In this document: one piece after another, positions 1 to 8,319 of the stretch | How positions within the stretch are numbered: the stretch's first letter is position 1 | Layout of the letters: each line of letters starts with the position of its first letter | NCBI GenBank assembly: GCA_900545315.1 | Contig: UQYM01000035.1 | Coordinates: forward strand, 1 to 27,157 | From: an uncultured Alistipes sp. | GTDB taxonomy: Bacteria > Bacteroidota > Bacteroidia > Bacteroidales > Rikenellaceae | Length of the DNA: 27,157 nucleotides | Reading direction: 5' to 3' | Position numbers and translations under genes: made by a program | Notes under the pieces: model-generated | Database searches by the model: none | The model's input: the letters and a program-made list of their open reading frames with translations, nothing else | What the model was told of the DNA's origin: nothing

Positions 1-1
1 C

Positions 2-520
2 ATCATGGTCCCATTATGGTTCATCAATCCTTACAAAATCAGACGAGCACTATTCTATTGTATAATACCTATATGCTACTGCTGTGCACTTTTAGGATTT
101 ACATTAAGCCATTTGGTTCAATATATCCCTATAGGGTTTATACAAAATGGTTTTGCTGCCTACGAGTTAACAATGAGTGTACAAGGCACTGAAATAAATA
201 TACTTAGCTGGCCACAAATTGTAAGATGCACGATATTTATTTATCTATTAGCATCGTATAAACGGATCCAACGGCACTACCAATACACCATAGCTCTTTT
301 AAAAATATATGCTATAGGCTTATGTTCATACATCATTTTATCAGATATTCCAACATTCGCCAACAGAATTTCCGAACTGTTATTTGTATATGAAATCCTA
401 TGCTTCCCTCTTATTGCATATACAGTTAAACCCAAACGTATCGGCATTCTAATCGCATTAATGATAGGATTAATAATGCTACTTATTAACATATATCATT
501 TCAAACTAATTCCTTCATAA
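2..520 (+). CDS. EpsG/Wzy-like polysaccharide polymerase, C-terminal fragment
   Basis: The frame is open from the left edge, so the gene starts outside the window; 172 residues are visible and the stop is TAA at 518-520. The protein is strongly hydrophobic, with several likely membrane spans (about residues 15-40, 65-85, 97-115 and 125-165). The segment NRISELLFVYEILCFPLIAY resembles the C-terminal core of EpsG-family proteins, which are inner-membrane polymerases that join repeat units of exopolysaccharide or O-antigen. The gene ends four bases before a GT2 glycosyltransferase and heads a run of three glycosyltransferases, which is where a polymerase is expected. A Wzx-like or O-antigen ligase-like protein cannot be excluded from this fragment. 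Base composition is clearly AT-rich, like the next three genes. Confidence 0.6.
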   Translation: MMVPLWFINPYKIRRALFYCIIPICYCCALLGFTLSHLVQYIPIGFIQNGFAAYELTMSVQGTEINILSWPQIVRCTIFIYLLASYKRIQRHYQYTIALLKIYAIGLCSYIILSDIPTFANRISELLFVYEILCFPLIAYTVKPKRIGILIALMIGLIMLLINIYHFKLIPS

Positions 521-524
521 CAAC

Positions 525-1373
525 ATGGATGTTTCAATTATCATAGTTACATACAACACGAAGCAACTTACAAAAAACTGTATTGACAGTGTCTTCGAGT
601 TCACTCGAGATACGACATTTGAAGTCATCTTGGTCGACAATGCATCCACAGATGGAAGTCAAGAATTATTTTCACAAGACAGCCGAATCACATACGTATA
701 TAGTAATGAAAATTTGGGCTTTGGCAGAGCAAACAATTTAGGCCTAACAAAAGCTAGAGGTAAATATATATTTCTGCTTAACTCTGACACTTATCTAAAA
801 AATAATGCTATCTCACTTTTTAAAAAGTCGATGGATCAACAAGATCCTTCGACAGCATGTCTTGGAACAATGCTTGAAGATGCAACAGGGAAAGTCACCA
901 CTTCTTTTGGGCAATATCTTTCATTAAAATATTTTTTTTATAGAAAATCAATCAAGATTCCCAGACATATTTCAGCAGATGGCTTCATTGTGCCCGTTAT
1001 TATTGGTGCAGATTTATTTATTCGAAAAGAAGTAATTGACGAAGAAGGTTTTTTTGATCCTCGCTATTTCATGTATCACGAAGAAAATGATCTACAACGG
1101 CGATATGCAAATGCAGGCTTCTGTAGCAAAATCATAATAGGGCCTAAGATTGTACATTTAGAAGGAGGAAGCAATAAGACAAAGATTAATTATTTAGCTA
1201 TTGAAGGAGGCCATACATACATGAAAAGATGGTATTCTACTAGCACGTATATTGCATACAGAATTTTATACGCATTAACTCGATTACCCAAAATAATAAT
1301 ACAAAAAGCTCCAATGGGTCAAAAATTTCGATGTGTAAGTTCATTATTTATATACAAAGTAAAAAAATCATGA
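525..1373 (+). CDS. GT2 family glycosyltransferase (WbbL-like)
   Basis: This 282-residue protein has a GT-A fold of family 2. The N-terminus MDVSIIIVTYN starts the nucleotide-binding strand; VDNASTDGS (about 37-45) and NLGFGRANNLG (about 62-72) follow; LLNSDTYL (about 84-91) carries the metal-binding Asp. The C-terminal half has FMYHEENDLQRR (about 180-191), the acidic catalytic-base region typical of rhamnosyltransferase-like GT2 enzymes. It probably transfers one sugar from a nucleotide sugar to a lipid-linked glycan on the cytoplasmic face; the donor cannot be read from the sequence. The start lies four bases after the upstream stop, and the stop overlaps the next start as ATGA at 1370-1373. 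Confidence 0.9.
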   Translation: MDVSIIIVTYNTKQLTKNCIDSVFEFTRDTTFEVILVDNASTDGSQELFSQDSRITYVYSNENLGFGRANNLGLTKARGKYIFLLNSDTYLKNNAISLFKKSMDQQDPSTACLGTMLEDATGKVTTSFGQYLSLKYFFYRKSIKIPRHISADGFIVPVIIGADLFIRKEVIDEEGFFDPRYFMYHEENDLQRRYANAGFCSKIIIGPKIVHLEGGSNKTKINYLAIEGGHTYMKRWYSTSTYIAYRILYALTRLPKIIIQKAPMGQKFRCVSSLFIYKVKKS

Positions 1374-2119
1374 TCCCTAAAATCATTCACTATTGTTGGA
1401 TAAGTGGCACCAACTATCCTGACCTCATCAAGCACTGCATTGATTCGTGGCACAAACTATTGCCTGATTATCAATTTGTCCTTTGGGATAAAAGCAAAGT
1501 GCAGGAAATTCACTCACCATGGATTGACGAAGCATATTACTACAAGAAATACGCCTTTATCGCTGACTACGTTAGATGTTATGCTCTGTACCATTATGGA
1601 GGTATCTATCTTGATGCAGATGTAGAAATCTGCAAGTCCATGAATGATTTACTATTTCAAACTTCATTTATAGGTTATGATTCAACCGGAAGTATTGAAG
1701 CCGCAATTATCGGAGCAGAAAGACATACTAAATGGCTAAAAGATGCCTTAAATTATTATACTGATAGACATTTCGTTAAATCTAATAATACTTTAGACAC
1801 ACGCCCCATTCCAATCATGCTTTCACAACAGCTTCATCAAAATTTTAGCTTTAAAGATACACCGCATCAAATACAGAAACTTAAAGGAATAACTCTTTTC
1901 CCTGCAGAATTTTTCTCTCCCAAAAATTACCAAACCTTAACGATTAAACCTACACAAAATACCTATACAATTCACCATTTTGATGGTCAATGGATCCCCA
2001 GTACCTTTTGGCACAAAACGAAAAAAAACATTCACCGTATTATATATCTATTGATTGGAAATAAAGGACATAACCAGATTACGAACTACATGAGAAACAT
2101 TAAAAACAAAATCAGATGA
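1370..2119 (+). CDS. GT32 family (capsular polysaccharide) glycosyltransferase
   Basis: The 249-residue protein begins MIPKIIHYCWISG, the usual opening of bacterial GT32 proteins with the Gly_transf_sug DXD domain. FIADYVRCYALYHYGGIYLD (about 63-82) is the family core, and its D-A-D (about 82-84) is the metal/nucleotide-sugar DXD motif. An in-frame ATG exists 39 bases upstream, but the ATG at 1370 is preferred because it gives the conserved N-terminus and forms an ATGA overlap with the preceding stop, which implies translational coupling. The role is transfer of a hexose in assembly of the surface polysaccharide; the exact sugar is unknown. Its stop overlaps the next start in the same ATGA manner at 2116-2119. 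Confidence 0.88.
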   Translation: MIPKIIHYCWISGTNYPDLIKHCIDSWHKLLPDYQFVLWDKSKVQEIHSPWIDEAYYYKKYAFIADYVRCYALYHYGGIYLDADVEICKSMNDLLFQTSFIGYDSTGSIEAAIIGAERHTKWLKDALNYYTDRHFVKSNNTLDTRPIPIMLSQQLHQNFSFKDTPHQIQKLKGITLFPAEFFSPKNYQTLTIKPTQNTYTIHHFDGQWIPSTFWHKTKKNIHRIIYLLIGNKGHNQITNYMRNIKNKIR

Positions 2120-2937
2120 CTGAGTTTAGTGTTTTGATGTCTATATATCGCAACGAAGTCCCTGCATATTTTAGAGAGGCACTTAACTGTGTGTTTGCCC
2201 AAACTTTACAACCATCTGAAATTGTACTGGTTAAGGATGGGCCTTTAACACCTGAATTAAATTCAATCATACAAGAATACGTAACAAGATACCCAATATT
2301 CAAGGTAATAGAGAATGATACGAATCTGGGGTTAGGCCGTTCTTTAGCAAAAGGAGTGCAAGCTTGCACGCATGAATATATTGCACGGATGGATACAGAT
2401 GACACGATGCCTCCATATCGTTTTGAAAAACAAATACAAAAGATTGAAGAAGGATATGACGTAGTAAGTTGTTGGTCAATAATATACGAAAATGATCCGG
2501 CAAATATTATCGCCATCAAAATACTCCCAGAACAGTCAAACGAAATTATCAAATTAGCACATCGCAGGTCACCGATCTGTCATCCAGGATGTATACTGCG
2601 TAAATCTGCAGTACTCAAAGCAGGTAACTATCAACACTCGCTTTTTTATGAAGATTACCATTTATGGATTAGGATGATAATGACCAATGCCAGCTTCTAT
2701 AATATACAAGAAATATTATACTATCTCAGGACATCTCCTGAACAAATCAAAAGACGAGGTGGATGGCAATATCTTACAAACGAATTAAAGGTTATAAGGC
2801 AATTTTACAAATTAGGCTTTTACAGTCTAAGTGATGTTATTATCAATTCGGTCATAAGAATCTGTGTAAGGTTGTTACCGTTACGTATTAGAAGTATTGC
2901 CATGAAAAAAATATGGAATACAAAAACTCACAAATAA
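2116..2937 (+). CDS. GT2 family glycosyltransferase (AmsE-like)
   Basis: This 273-residue GT2 enzyme has MTEFSVLMSIYRNE at the N-terminus, VLVKDGPL (about 37-44), NLGLGRSLAKG (about 71-81) and ARMDTDDTMPPYRFEKQ (about 91-107), whose Asp residues form the DXD-type metal site. The C-terminal part, with FYEDYHLWIRM (about 177-187), matches the acceptor-side region of exopolysaccharide glycosyltransferases of the amylovoran AmsE type. It is the last gene of the AT-rich polysaccharide cluster and is translationally coupled to the GT32 gene. It converges on the aldolase gene, and the strong hairpin at 3125-3164 separates the two. Donor and linkage cannot be assigned. Confidence 0.9.
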   Translation: MTEFSVLMSIYRNEVPAYFREALNCVFAQTLQPSEIVLVKDGPLTPELNSIIQEYVTRYPIFKVIENDTNLGLGRSLAKGVQACTHEYIARMDTDDTMPPYRFEKQIQKIEEGYDVVSCWSIIYENDPANIIAIKILPEQSNEIIKLAHRRSPICHPGCILRKSAVLKAGNYQHSLFYEDYHLWIRMIMTNASFYNIQEILYYLRTSPEQIKRRGGWQYLTNELKVIRQFYKLGFYSLSDVIINSVIRICVRLLPLRIRSIAMKKIWNTKTHK

Positions 2938-3124
2938 TGAGCATTATATAATTGTTAATTTAATTAAGGTTCATATCAACGAATTTTTACTAGTTACAAT
3001 GATTATGACATCATATCAACTTATTCCCATGCAATACATACTGTTAATATAATTAGATAATGTCATAACTCACCCGCAAACGATAGGCCTCATCGTGCAT
3101 TAAAATTCAAGATCCTCTAATAAT

Positions 3125-3164
3125 ATAAGAGAAGAGAAGGATAAATATCCTTCTCTTCTCTTAT
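3125..3164. terminator. Long perfect inverted repeat between convergent genes
   Basis: Positions 3125-3143 and 3146-3164 are perfectly complementary over 19 bases and are separated by only two bases, so the folded loop would open by a few pairs. It lies 18 bases beyond the stop of the minus-strand aldolase and 187 bases after the last glycosyltransferase, so it most likely ends transcription from both sides. There is no strong T tract on either side, so its efficiency as an intrinsic terminator is uncertain. The other 200 or so bases of this gap are AT-rich and show nothing recognisable apart from a repeated CATATCAAC. Confidence 0.65.
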
Positions 3165-3182
3165 TAACATACAAAAACGTCT

Positions 3183-4190
3183 TTACTCTCGAGCCAATTT
3201 GCCTGCTGAACCAAGCACATTAATGATCTTGTGCTCGTAGAGTTTTTTCATATTCTCGCGAGCGGGACCAAGATATTTACGCGGATCGAACTCTGCCGGT
3301 TTCTCAGCAAATACTTTACGAATAGCTGCGGTCATTGCCAAACGGCTGTCAGAGTCAATGTTGATCTTGCAAACAGCTGATTTAGCAGCTTTACGCAACT
3401 GATCCTCTGGAATACCAATAGCAGCTTCCAATTTTCCACCATATTTGTTGATCGTATCAACCTCTTCCTGAGGAACTGAAGAAGAACCGTGCAGTACAAT
3501 TGGGAAACCAGGCAGTTTCTTCATAACAGCATCCAAAACCGAGAATTCCAGTGGCGGTGGAACCAAACGACCAGTAGCAGGATCTACATGGCACTGCTCG
3601 GGTTTGAATTTGTATGCGCCATGAGAGGTTCCGATTGAGATTGCCAATGAATCGCAACCCGTACGAGTAGCGAAATCAATTACCTCTTCAGGGTTGGTGT
3701 AGGTGTGGTGCTCAGCACTAACCTCATCCTCAACACCTGCCAATACACCCAGCTCACCTTCAACAGTTACATCAAACTGATGAGCATAATCTACTACCTT
3801 CTTGGTCAAGGCAACATTCTCCTCATAAGGAAGATGTGAACCATCGATCATTACAGAAGAGAAACCGGTATCGATGCAAGATTTGCACAATTCGAAAGAG
3901 TCACCGTGGTCGAGGTGCAGAACGATCTCAGGGTGAGCCAAACCGAGCTCTTTAGCATACTGTACAGCACCTTCTGCCATGTAACGCAACAGCGTCTGGT
4001 TGGCATACTGACGTGCACCTTTAGAAACCTGGAGGATCACCGGAGATTTGGTTTCAGCGCAAGCCTGAATAATAGCCTGCAACTGCTCCATATTATTGAA
4101 GTTGAACGCCGGAATAGCGTAACCGCCTTTAATGGCACGTGCAAACATGTCACGCGTATTGACAAGGCCTAAATCTTTGTAATTAACCAT
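3183..4190 (-). CDS. fba: Class II fructose-1,6-bisphosphate aldolase
   Basis: This is a cytosolic zinc-dependent aldolase of glycolysis and gluconeogenesis that interconverts fructose-1,6-bisphosphate with dihydroxyacetone phosphate and glyceraldehyde-3-phosphate. The 335-residue product shows class II landmarks: PAFNFNNMEQ (27-36), HLDHGD (92-97) with zinc-ligand and catalytic residues, VEGELGVLAGVED (143-155), IGTSHGAYKF (186-195) and LHGSSSVP (about 229-236). The length fits the roughly 330-residue bacterial/protist-type class II group. The open frame continues 34 codons upstream, but ATG 4190 gives the conserved MVNYKDLGL start, and the upstream extension overlaps the terminator of the export gene. 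It appears monocistronic, with hairpins on both sides. It interrupts two blocks of polysaccharide genes, to which it has no obvious functional tie. Confidence 0.96.
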   Translation of the reverse strand: MVNYKDLGLVNTRDMFARAIKGGYAIPAFNFNNMEQLQAIIQACAETKSPVILQVSKGARQYANQTLLRYMAEGAVQYAKELGLAHPEIVLHLDHGDSFELCKSCIDTGFSSVMIDGSHLPYEENVALTKKVVDYAHQFDVTVEGELGVLAGVEDEVSAEHHTYTNPEEVIDFATRTGCDSLAISIGTSHGAYKFKPEQCHVDPATGRLVPPPLEFSVLDAVMKKLPGFPIVLHGSSSVPQEEVDTINKYGGKLEAAIGIPEDQLRKAAKSAVCKINIDSDSRLAMTAAIRKVFAEKPAEFDPRKYLGPARENMKKLYEHKIINVLGSAGKLARE

Positions 4191-4270
4191 AATACTTGCT
4201 TTAACGTTTATGTTGATAAATGATTGTAAACAAATACAAAATCCAATGCAAGAGTACGAATAATCTTTGA

Positions 4271-4306
4271 AAAAAGCAAAGAAAGCCTGCACTGAGTGCA
4301 GGCTTC
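4271..4306 (-). terminator. Rho-independent terminator of the export gene
   Basis: On the minus strand an 11-base GC-rich inverted repeat (arms 4295-4305 and 4283-4293) is followed by a T-rich stretch (4270-4282 read in reverse: mostly T, with CTTTGC embedded). It starts about 30 bases after the stop of the SLBB export gene, and the aldolase start lies a further 80 bases on. This isolates fba from the wecA-like/export operon. Confidence 0.75.
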
Positions 4307-4334
4307 TAAAGGATTTTCAAAGAGTCAGGCTATA

Positions 4335-6770
4335 TTATTTTGCTATATTAACCAACGAGGCTACAACTGCAGCCAAAGAAGCCGTTGAAGTGACCATGCT
4401 CATCACACCAGCCATACCTCTCCCCTCTCTAATAATCTTCTGAGGCACGATAATCTGGCAACCAGGTTCAATTTTCGGATAGCGTTTGCAGAAGAAACCG
4501 CTTCGCGTCGAGGCGACTTGACCATTCATATAGATCACAAACGGACGACGACGAGCCACCTGCTTATAACCTCCGGCCTGCGAAATGTAATCTTTAAGTC
4601 TGCTTTTGGTAAAGACTACAGAATTGGGATAATTCACCGCCCCGGATATTTTCACAGTACCATTATACTTTGGAATGAAAATTTGGTCTCCATCACGCAG
4701 GACAATATCTTCACTTCCTCCCGGATGATCCAGTGCAGCCTCAATATCCACGCCCACAGGATAGTAATCAGGAATTTCGATATTTACAAAGGCTGCTGAA
4801 TCACGGCCCGAGGTACTACGGCTCTCTCTGGCCATCTTCATCAACGATTCGACTTGAGTTCGTTCATCATCCGTCATGCGGCGTTTAACACTTACACCTT
4901 TGATATAGGCTTCAGGGGTAAATCCTCCAGCTTTTTTAATAATATCTGAGAGTCGTTCGCCAGCTGTAGCCAAGACGTAACTACCATCAAAGAGCACCTC
5001 ACCAGATACCGAAACCTTTTCTTGGGCACTGTATCCGGGTGAACGACGGATATAGATCTCATCAAACGGATGTAGCACAAAACGTTCCGCCTCAGGTGAT
5101 ATTTGCAAATTATCGTTGATGGTGAAGGTATAAATATCTGCCCGTTTATCGGTATATGATGTTGACTTTGGATCCTTGATACGGCGAGCAACCTCGACCA
5201 TCGCATATGATGCAGACTCCTTGAGACCTCCAGCCAATAAAATCGCATCCTCAACCGTCATTCCGTCACGATATTCCAAAATAACCGGTTTTAAAGTGTC
5301 CGGTTTATTGATCTCTCCATCTACTGTAATTGTATAAGCTTCACGCAGATCCAGGATTGTCGGAATATAGACTGAATCTTCACGCATCAGGACAATATCC
5401 TTAGCACCTGTAGCAGCTTCGCGGACGTCGAATGGAATAATTTCGTAAGTATAATCACTTTTCAGACGGGTGATCTGACCACGATGGGCAAACTCATTTC
5501 CTTTGAGACCTTCGGCCCGTCCAATCAATTTGGAAAGGGTATTGGTTTGCTCGGACAGTTCATAATCACCTGGACGCCACACAGCGCCACGAATCACAAC
5601 CCGATTAGCGAACTCCTCAAAAATTCGGTCCACAATAACGCTATCCCCATCAGCTACGGCAAAAGCTTCAAAATCGGGCTTGTCCACGGTCAATATACTA
5701 TACTGACGACCCGTTTTACGCTTGACATTTACATTTTCATTGTACGCATCCCCGGTAAAGCCTCCTGCATATTTGAAGAGATCTCCGAGCGTTTCATTTT
5801 TCTTCATCTCATAAATGCGGGGGCGCTTTACCTTACCGGTTACGGTTACATAACTATCGTAAGGCTGCACAATAATCATGTCATTATCTTCCAGACGAAT
5901 ATTGGTATCGTACTTACCATTGATCAGGTAATCATACACATCCAGCGTCGCAATCTCTTTGCTATCGCGATAGACCTTGATTGCACGCAATGAGCCGATA
6001 CGGTTAACACCTCCTGCCGAATAGATCGCATTGAAGACCGTAGCCAAAGAGGGCAACGTATAGGTACCGGGGACCATAACCTCACCGGCAATATTTACCT
6101 TGATACTTCGAATTTGGCCCAAAGAGACCTTAACATTGGCCCCTCCCATCACTCCACTCACTTTGCTAGCGATTCTGTTTTGGGCTTCGGCCATGGTCAA
6201 GCCGTTCAAGCTAATCAATCCGATGCCTTGAATATTGATTGTCCCATCGGGGGAGATCCTCTCCTTCACATTGAATTCCGAAGGGCCCCATACCTCAACG
6301 ACAACCTCATCTCCAGCACCCAAGACATAAGATGGGGGGGTTGCCATATTGTAATTGGGGGCAAAGGTCAGGTTTTTGTTTTGGAACATCTCCTGACCAA
6401 ATACTACCGGGATCGGACGACGGACAAATTTGTTATCCTCCCAAACAATCTCGTATTCGATCTGTCGGCCAGTCAACGAATCACGATTTTGAAAGACATT
6501 GGGATTCACCTGCTTCAACATGGCTGAATCCAACTCTTTTCGACCCGATGTAGTATCGACAATCATTCGACGATTCTGTACATTGGTCTGTCCATTAATC
6601 TGCGAGGAGGAAGCATTACCACTCAATGCCGCTTGGATTTGAGCGTCAGTTGCTCCTGCTTGGCGTGCCTTCTGGATCATTTCAGGCGTGATCTGTCCCA
6701 ACGCCATTCCGGGAGCTACAACAAAAAGAGCAAGAGCAAGAATCGAACGGATTTTGCGTACCTTAAACAT
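4335..6770 (-). CDS. Polysaccharide export protein with six SLBB repeats
   Basis: This 811-residue protein is an outer-membrane polysaccharide export (Wza/OPX-like) component. Residues 1-26 form a signal peptide (MFKVRKIRSILALALF, then APGMALGQ); no lipobox Cys is seen. A Gln/Asn-rich linker precedes the poly-export domain at about 145-215, with YVLGAGDEVVVEVWGP as its hallmark. Six SLBB-type repeats then start near residues 225, 308, 391, 481, 586 and 706, each with a G-x-(V/I)-x-x-P-like turn and most with a later AGG. The C-terminus (about 788-809) is hydrophobic. The open frame extends 28 codons upstream, but ATG 6770 follows the upstream stop by 13 bases and gives a clean signal peptide. 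It is co-transcribed with the WecA-like gene. It probably forms a periplasm-spanning export channel; no Wzc-like kinase is visible nearby. Confidence 0.9.
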   Translation of the reverse strand: MFKVRKIRSILALALFVVAPGMALGQITPEMIQKARQAGATDAQIQAALSGNASSSQINGQTNVQNRRMIVDTTSGRKELDSAMLKQVNPNVFQNRDSLTGRQIEYEIVWEDNKFVRRPIPVVFGQEMFQNKNLTFAPNYNMATPPSYVLGAGDEVVVEVWGPSEFNVKERISPDGTINIQGIGLISLNGLTMAEAQNRIASKVSGVMGGANVKVSLGQIRSIKVNIAGEVMVPGTYTLPSLATVFNAIYSAGGVNRIGSLRAIKVYRDSKEIATLDVYDYLINGKYDTNIRLEDNDMIIVQPYDSYVTVTGKVKRPRIYEMKKNETLGDLFKYAGGFTGDAYNENVNVKRKTGRQYSILTVDKPDFEAFAVADGDSVIVDRIFEEFANRVVIRGAVWRPGDYELSEQTNTLSKLIGRAEGLKGNEFAHRGQITRLKSDYTYEIIPFDVREAATGAKDIVLMREDSVYIPTILDLREAYTITVDGEINKPDTLKPVILEYRDGMTVEDAILLAGGLKESASYAMVEVARRIKDPKSTSYTDKRADIYTFTINDNLQISPEAERFVLHPFDEIYIRRSPGYSAQEKVSVSGEVLFDGSYVLATAGERLSDIIKKAGGFTPEAYIKGVSVKRRMTDDERTQVESLMKMARESRSTSGRDSAAFVNIEIPDYYPVGVDIEAALDHPGGSEDIVLRDGDQIFIPKYNGTVKISGAVNYPNSVVFTKSRLKDYISQAGGYKQVARRRPFVIYMNGQVASTRSGFFCKRYPKIEPGCQIIVPQKIIREGRGMAGVMSMVTSTASLAAVVASLVNIAK

Positions 6771-6783
6771 ATTTGAAATGCTA

Positions 6784-7926
6784 TTATTTATCACTATTCT
6801 CTTCAACGTGTTCCGGAACATTTTGTTGTACTTGAGGGGCCACATATCTACCACCCAGAAGGTTAAGCAGATAATTAATCATAAATCCCAACAGGATGTT
6901 GATTGCCAGCAACAAATTGATGCTCACATTCCGGAGCAAGAAGTTCAACAAAATAAAACCGACCTGCAAAAGTACAATTACCATGGCACTTTGCAAATGG
7001 GTCAGGCCGATCCGCAACAATTTGTGGTGAATATGTCTGCGATCCGGGTAGAAGGGTGAGAGTCCAGCCGCCATACGTGCGCAGAAGACCCGCACGACGT
7101 CAAAGACTGGGATTGAGACCACTCCCAAGAAGACGGCAGGTGCGGCATTGATGCGAAAGAACTCACCCGAAACATTCAAGCTGTAAAATTTCAGACCGAG
7201 GAAGGCGATCATATAGCCCAGCAGTAACGAACCTGTATCGCCCATAAAGACTTTGAGGCGTTTTCCCAGCACATTATAAAAGAAGAAGACCAATACCACG
7301 CCACCCATTGCCATGGCCATTATTGCGTAGACATAAATACCATGAATGATAAACCAAATACCGAAAGTCAACAGCGCCAGTAGAGACAAACCGGAGCAGA
7401 GTCCATCGATGCCATCGATCAAGTTATAAGCATTGGCCAGCAATACGATGATCAAGATGGTCAAAATCACCCCCAGCCAATAGGGAATTTCGTAAATGCC
7501 GAACAACCCGTCCAAACTGGTAATGCCTACCCCTGAACAACAGATAAGCACTGCGCTGAGTGTTTGGGCCAAGAATTTGCCTTTATAGCCGACCCCTGTC
7601 AAATCGTCGGCCATGCCCACACAGAACAGGACTGTTGAACCGGCCTGCAGGAACATCAGTTCACAAAGGGAATCCATAAAGTAATCATCGGCCACTTCAA
7701 ATCCCAAAATATAGCGCATTCCCATCGTCAGCATAAAGGCAAACAGAAAAGTTGGGAAAAATGAGGCACCGCCCAAACGGGGCACCATACCCGTATGGGA
7801 TTTACGGGCACTGAGCTCATCGAAAAGCCTTTTTTTCTTGGATATCATCACGATACGGGGGATAATAACCCAACCTGCACCTACTGATAACAAGAATGCA
7901 GCAAAGACAAAATAGAGTATCTCCAT
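6784..7926 (-). CDS. WecA/MraY-family undecaprenyl-phosphate sugar-1-phosphate transferase
   Basis: This 380-residue, roughly ten-span inner-membrane enzyme moves a HexNAc-1-phosphate from a UDP-sugar to undecaprenyl phosphate, the first step of surface glycan assembly. Family motifs are complete: RKSHTGMVPRLGG (41-53), VGMADDLTGVG (103-113) with the Asp pair, NAYNLIDGIDGL (165-176), FMGDTGSLLLG (227-237) and DRRHIHHKLL (295-304), the HIHH loop that contacts the sugar nucleotide. This pattern fits WecA/TagO/RgpG better than MraY, which lacks the HIHH loop in this form. It is first in an operon with the SLBB export gene, 13 bases downstream. The substrate is probably UDP-GlcNAc or a relative, by family inference. 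Confidence 0.92.
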   Translation of the reverse strand: MEILYFVFAAFLLSVGAGWVIIPRIVMISKKKRLFDELSARKSHTGMVPRLGGASFFPTFLFAFMLTMGMRYILGFEVADDYFMDSLCELMFLQAGSTVLFCVGMADDLTGVGYKGKFLAQTLSAVLICCSGVGITSLDGLFGIYEIPYWLGVILTILIIVLLANAYNLIDGIDGLCSGLSLLALLTFGIWFIIHGIYVYAIMAMAMGGVVLVFFFYNVLGKRLKVFMGDTGSLLLGYMIAFLGLKFYSLNVSGEFFRINAAPAVFLGVVSIPVFDVVRVFCARMAAGLSPFYPDRRHIHHKLLRIGLTHLQSAMVIVLLQVGFILLNFLLRNVSINLLLAINILLGFMINYLLNLLGGRYVAPQVQQNVPEHVEENSDK

Positions 7927-8319
7927 TATGGTGGTAGTGAATGTTATGCTTGTAAAAGTACAAATTAAACTTATATAAAATACTCCTACATCTCTTTTTC
8001 TGATGATAAACAGTGGTTTTCTTTTATTCCAAAAGATTAAACGGCCTCCAGAAGGAAGTGCATTGGATAGTAAATTCCCATAGGTTTTCTATAGGAGTCT
8101 ATATGGCCCGCTATCTTTACTATAAATAAATGGATAGAAAATTCTATCTTTGTTTGCGATTCGTCTTGATAACAAAGATTGGGATTGGCAACTGACGCGA
8201 TTTTCTTCTTGAAGAAGTAGAGGAAGACGCCGCTCGACCCCGAACGGAACCATAGCCCCTTGGGGTTGATAATCTACATACAAAATTTGTACGCAACGTT
8301 TCATTTATAGAGGAAAAAT
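7927..8319. other. Divergent intergenic region (393 bases)
   Basis: This gap separates the minus-strand WecA-like gene from the plus-strand DUF4924 gene and must hold promoters for both. On the plus strand a -7 element occurs at 8145-8152. For the minus strand only a one-mismatch -7 (TTAATTTG, 7961-7968) was found. A 71-codon open frame on the minus strand (8089-8304) has no protein-like character. No RNA gene was recognised. Confidence 0.6.
8145..8152 (+). promoter_or_regulatory. Candidate Bacteroidetes -7 element for the DUF4924 gene
   Basis: TATCTTTG matches the TAnnTTTG -7 consensus of the Bacteroidetes primary sigma factor. No TTG was found 19-21 bases upstream, so the -33 half is missing or weak. 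Transcription would start near 8160, leaving a leader of about 160 bases before the ATG at 8320. Confidence 0.45.

Noticed and set aside
2970..3019. Two copies of CATATCAAC about 40 bases apart after the glycosyltransferase cluster
   Set aside because: Too short and AT-rich to treat as a repeat or attachment site.
8089..8304. 71-codon minus-strand frame in the gap between the WecA-like and DUF4924 genes
   Set aside because: It overlaps the presumed promoter region and its translation is not protein-like.
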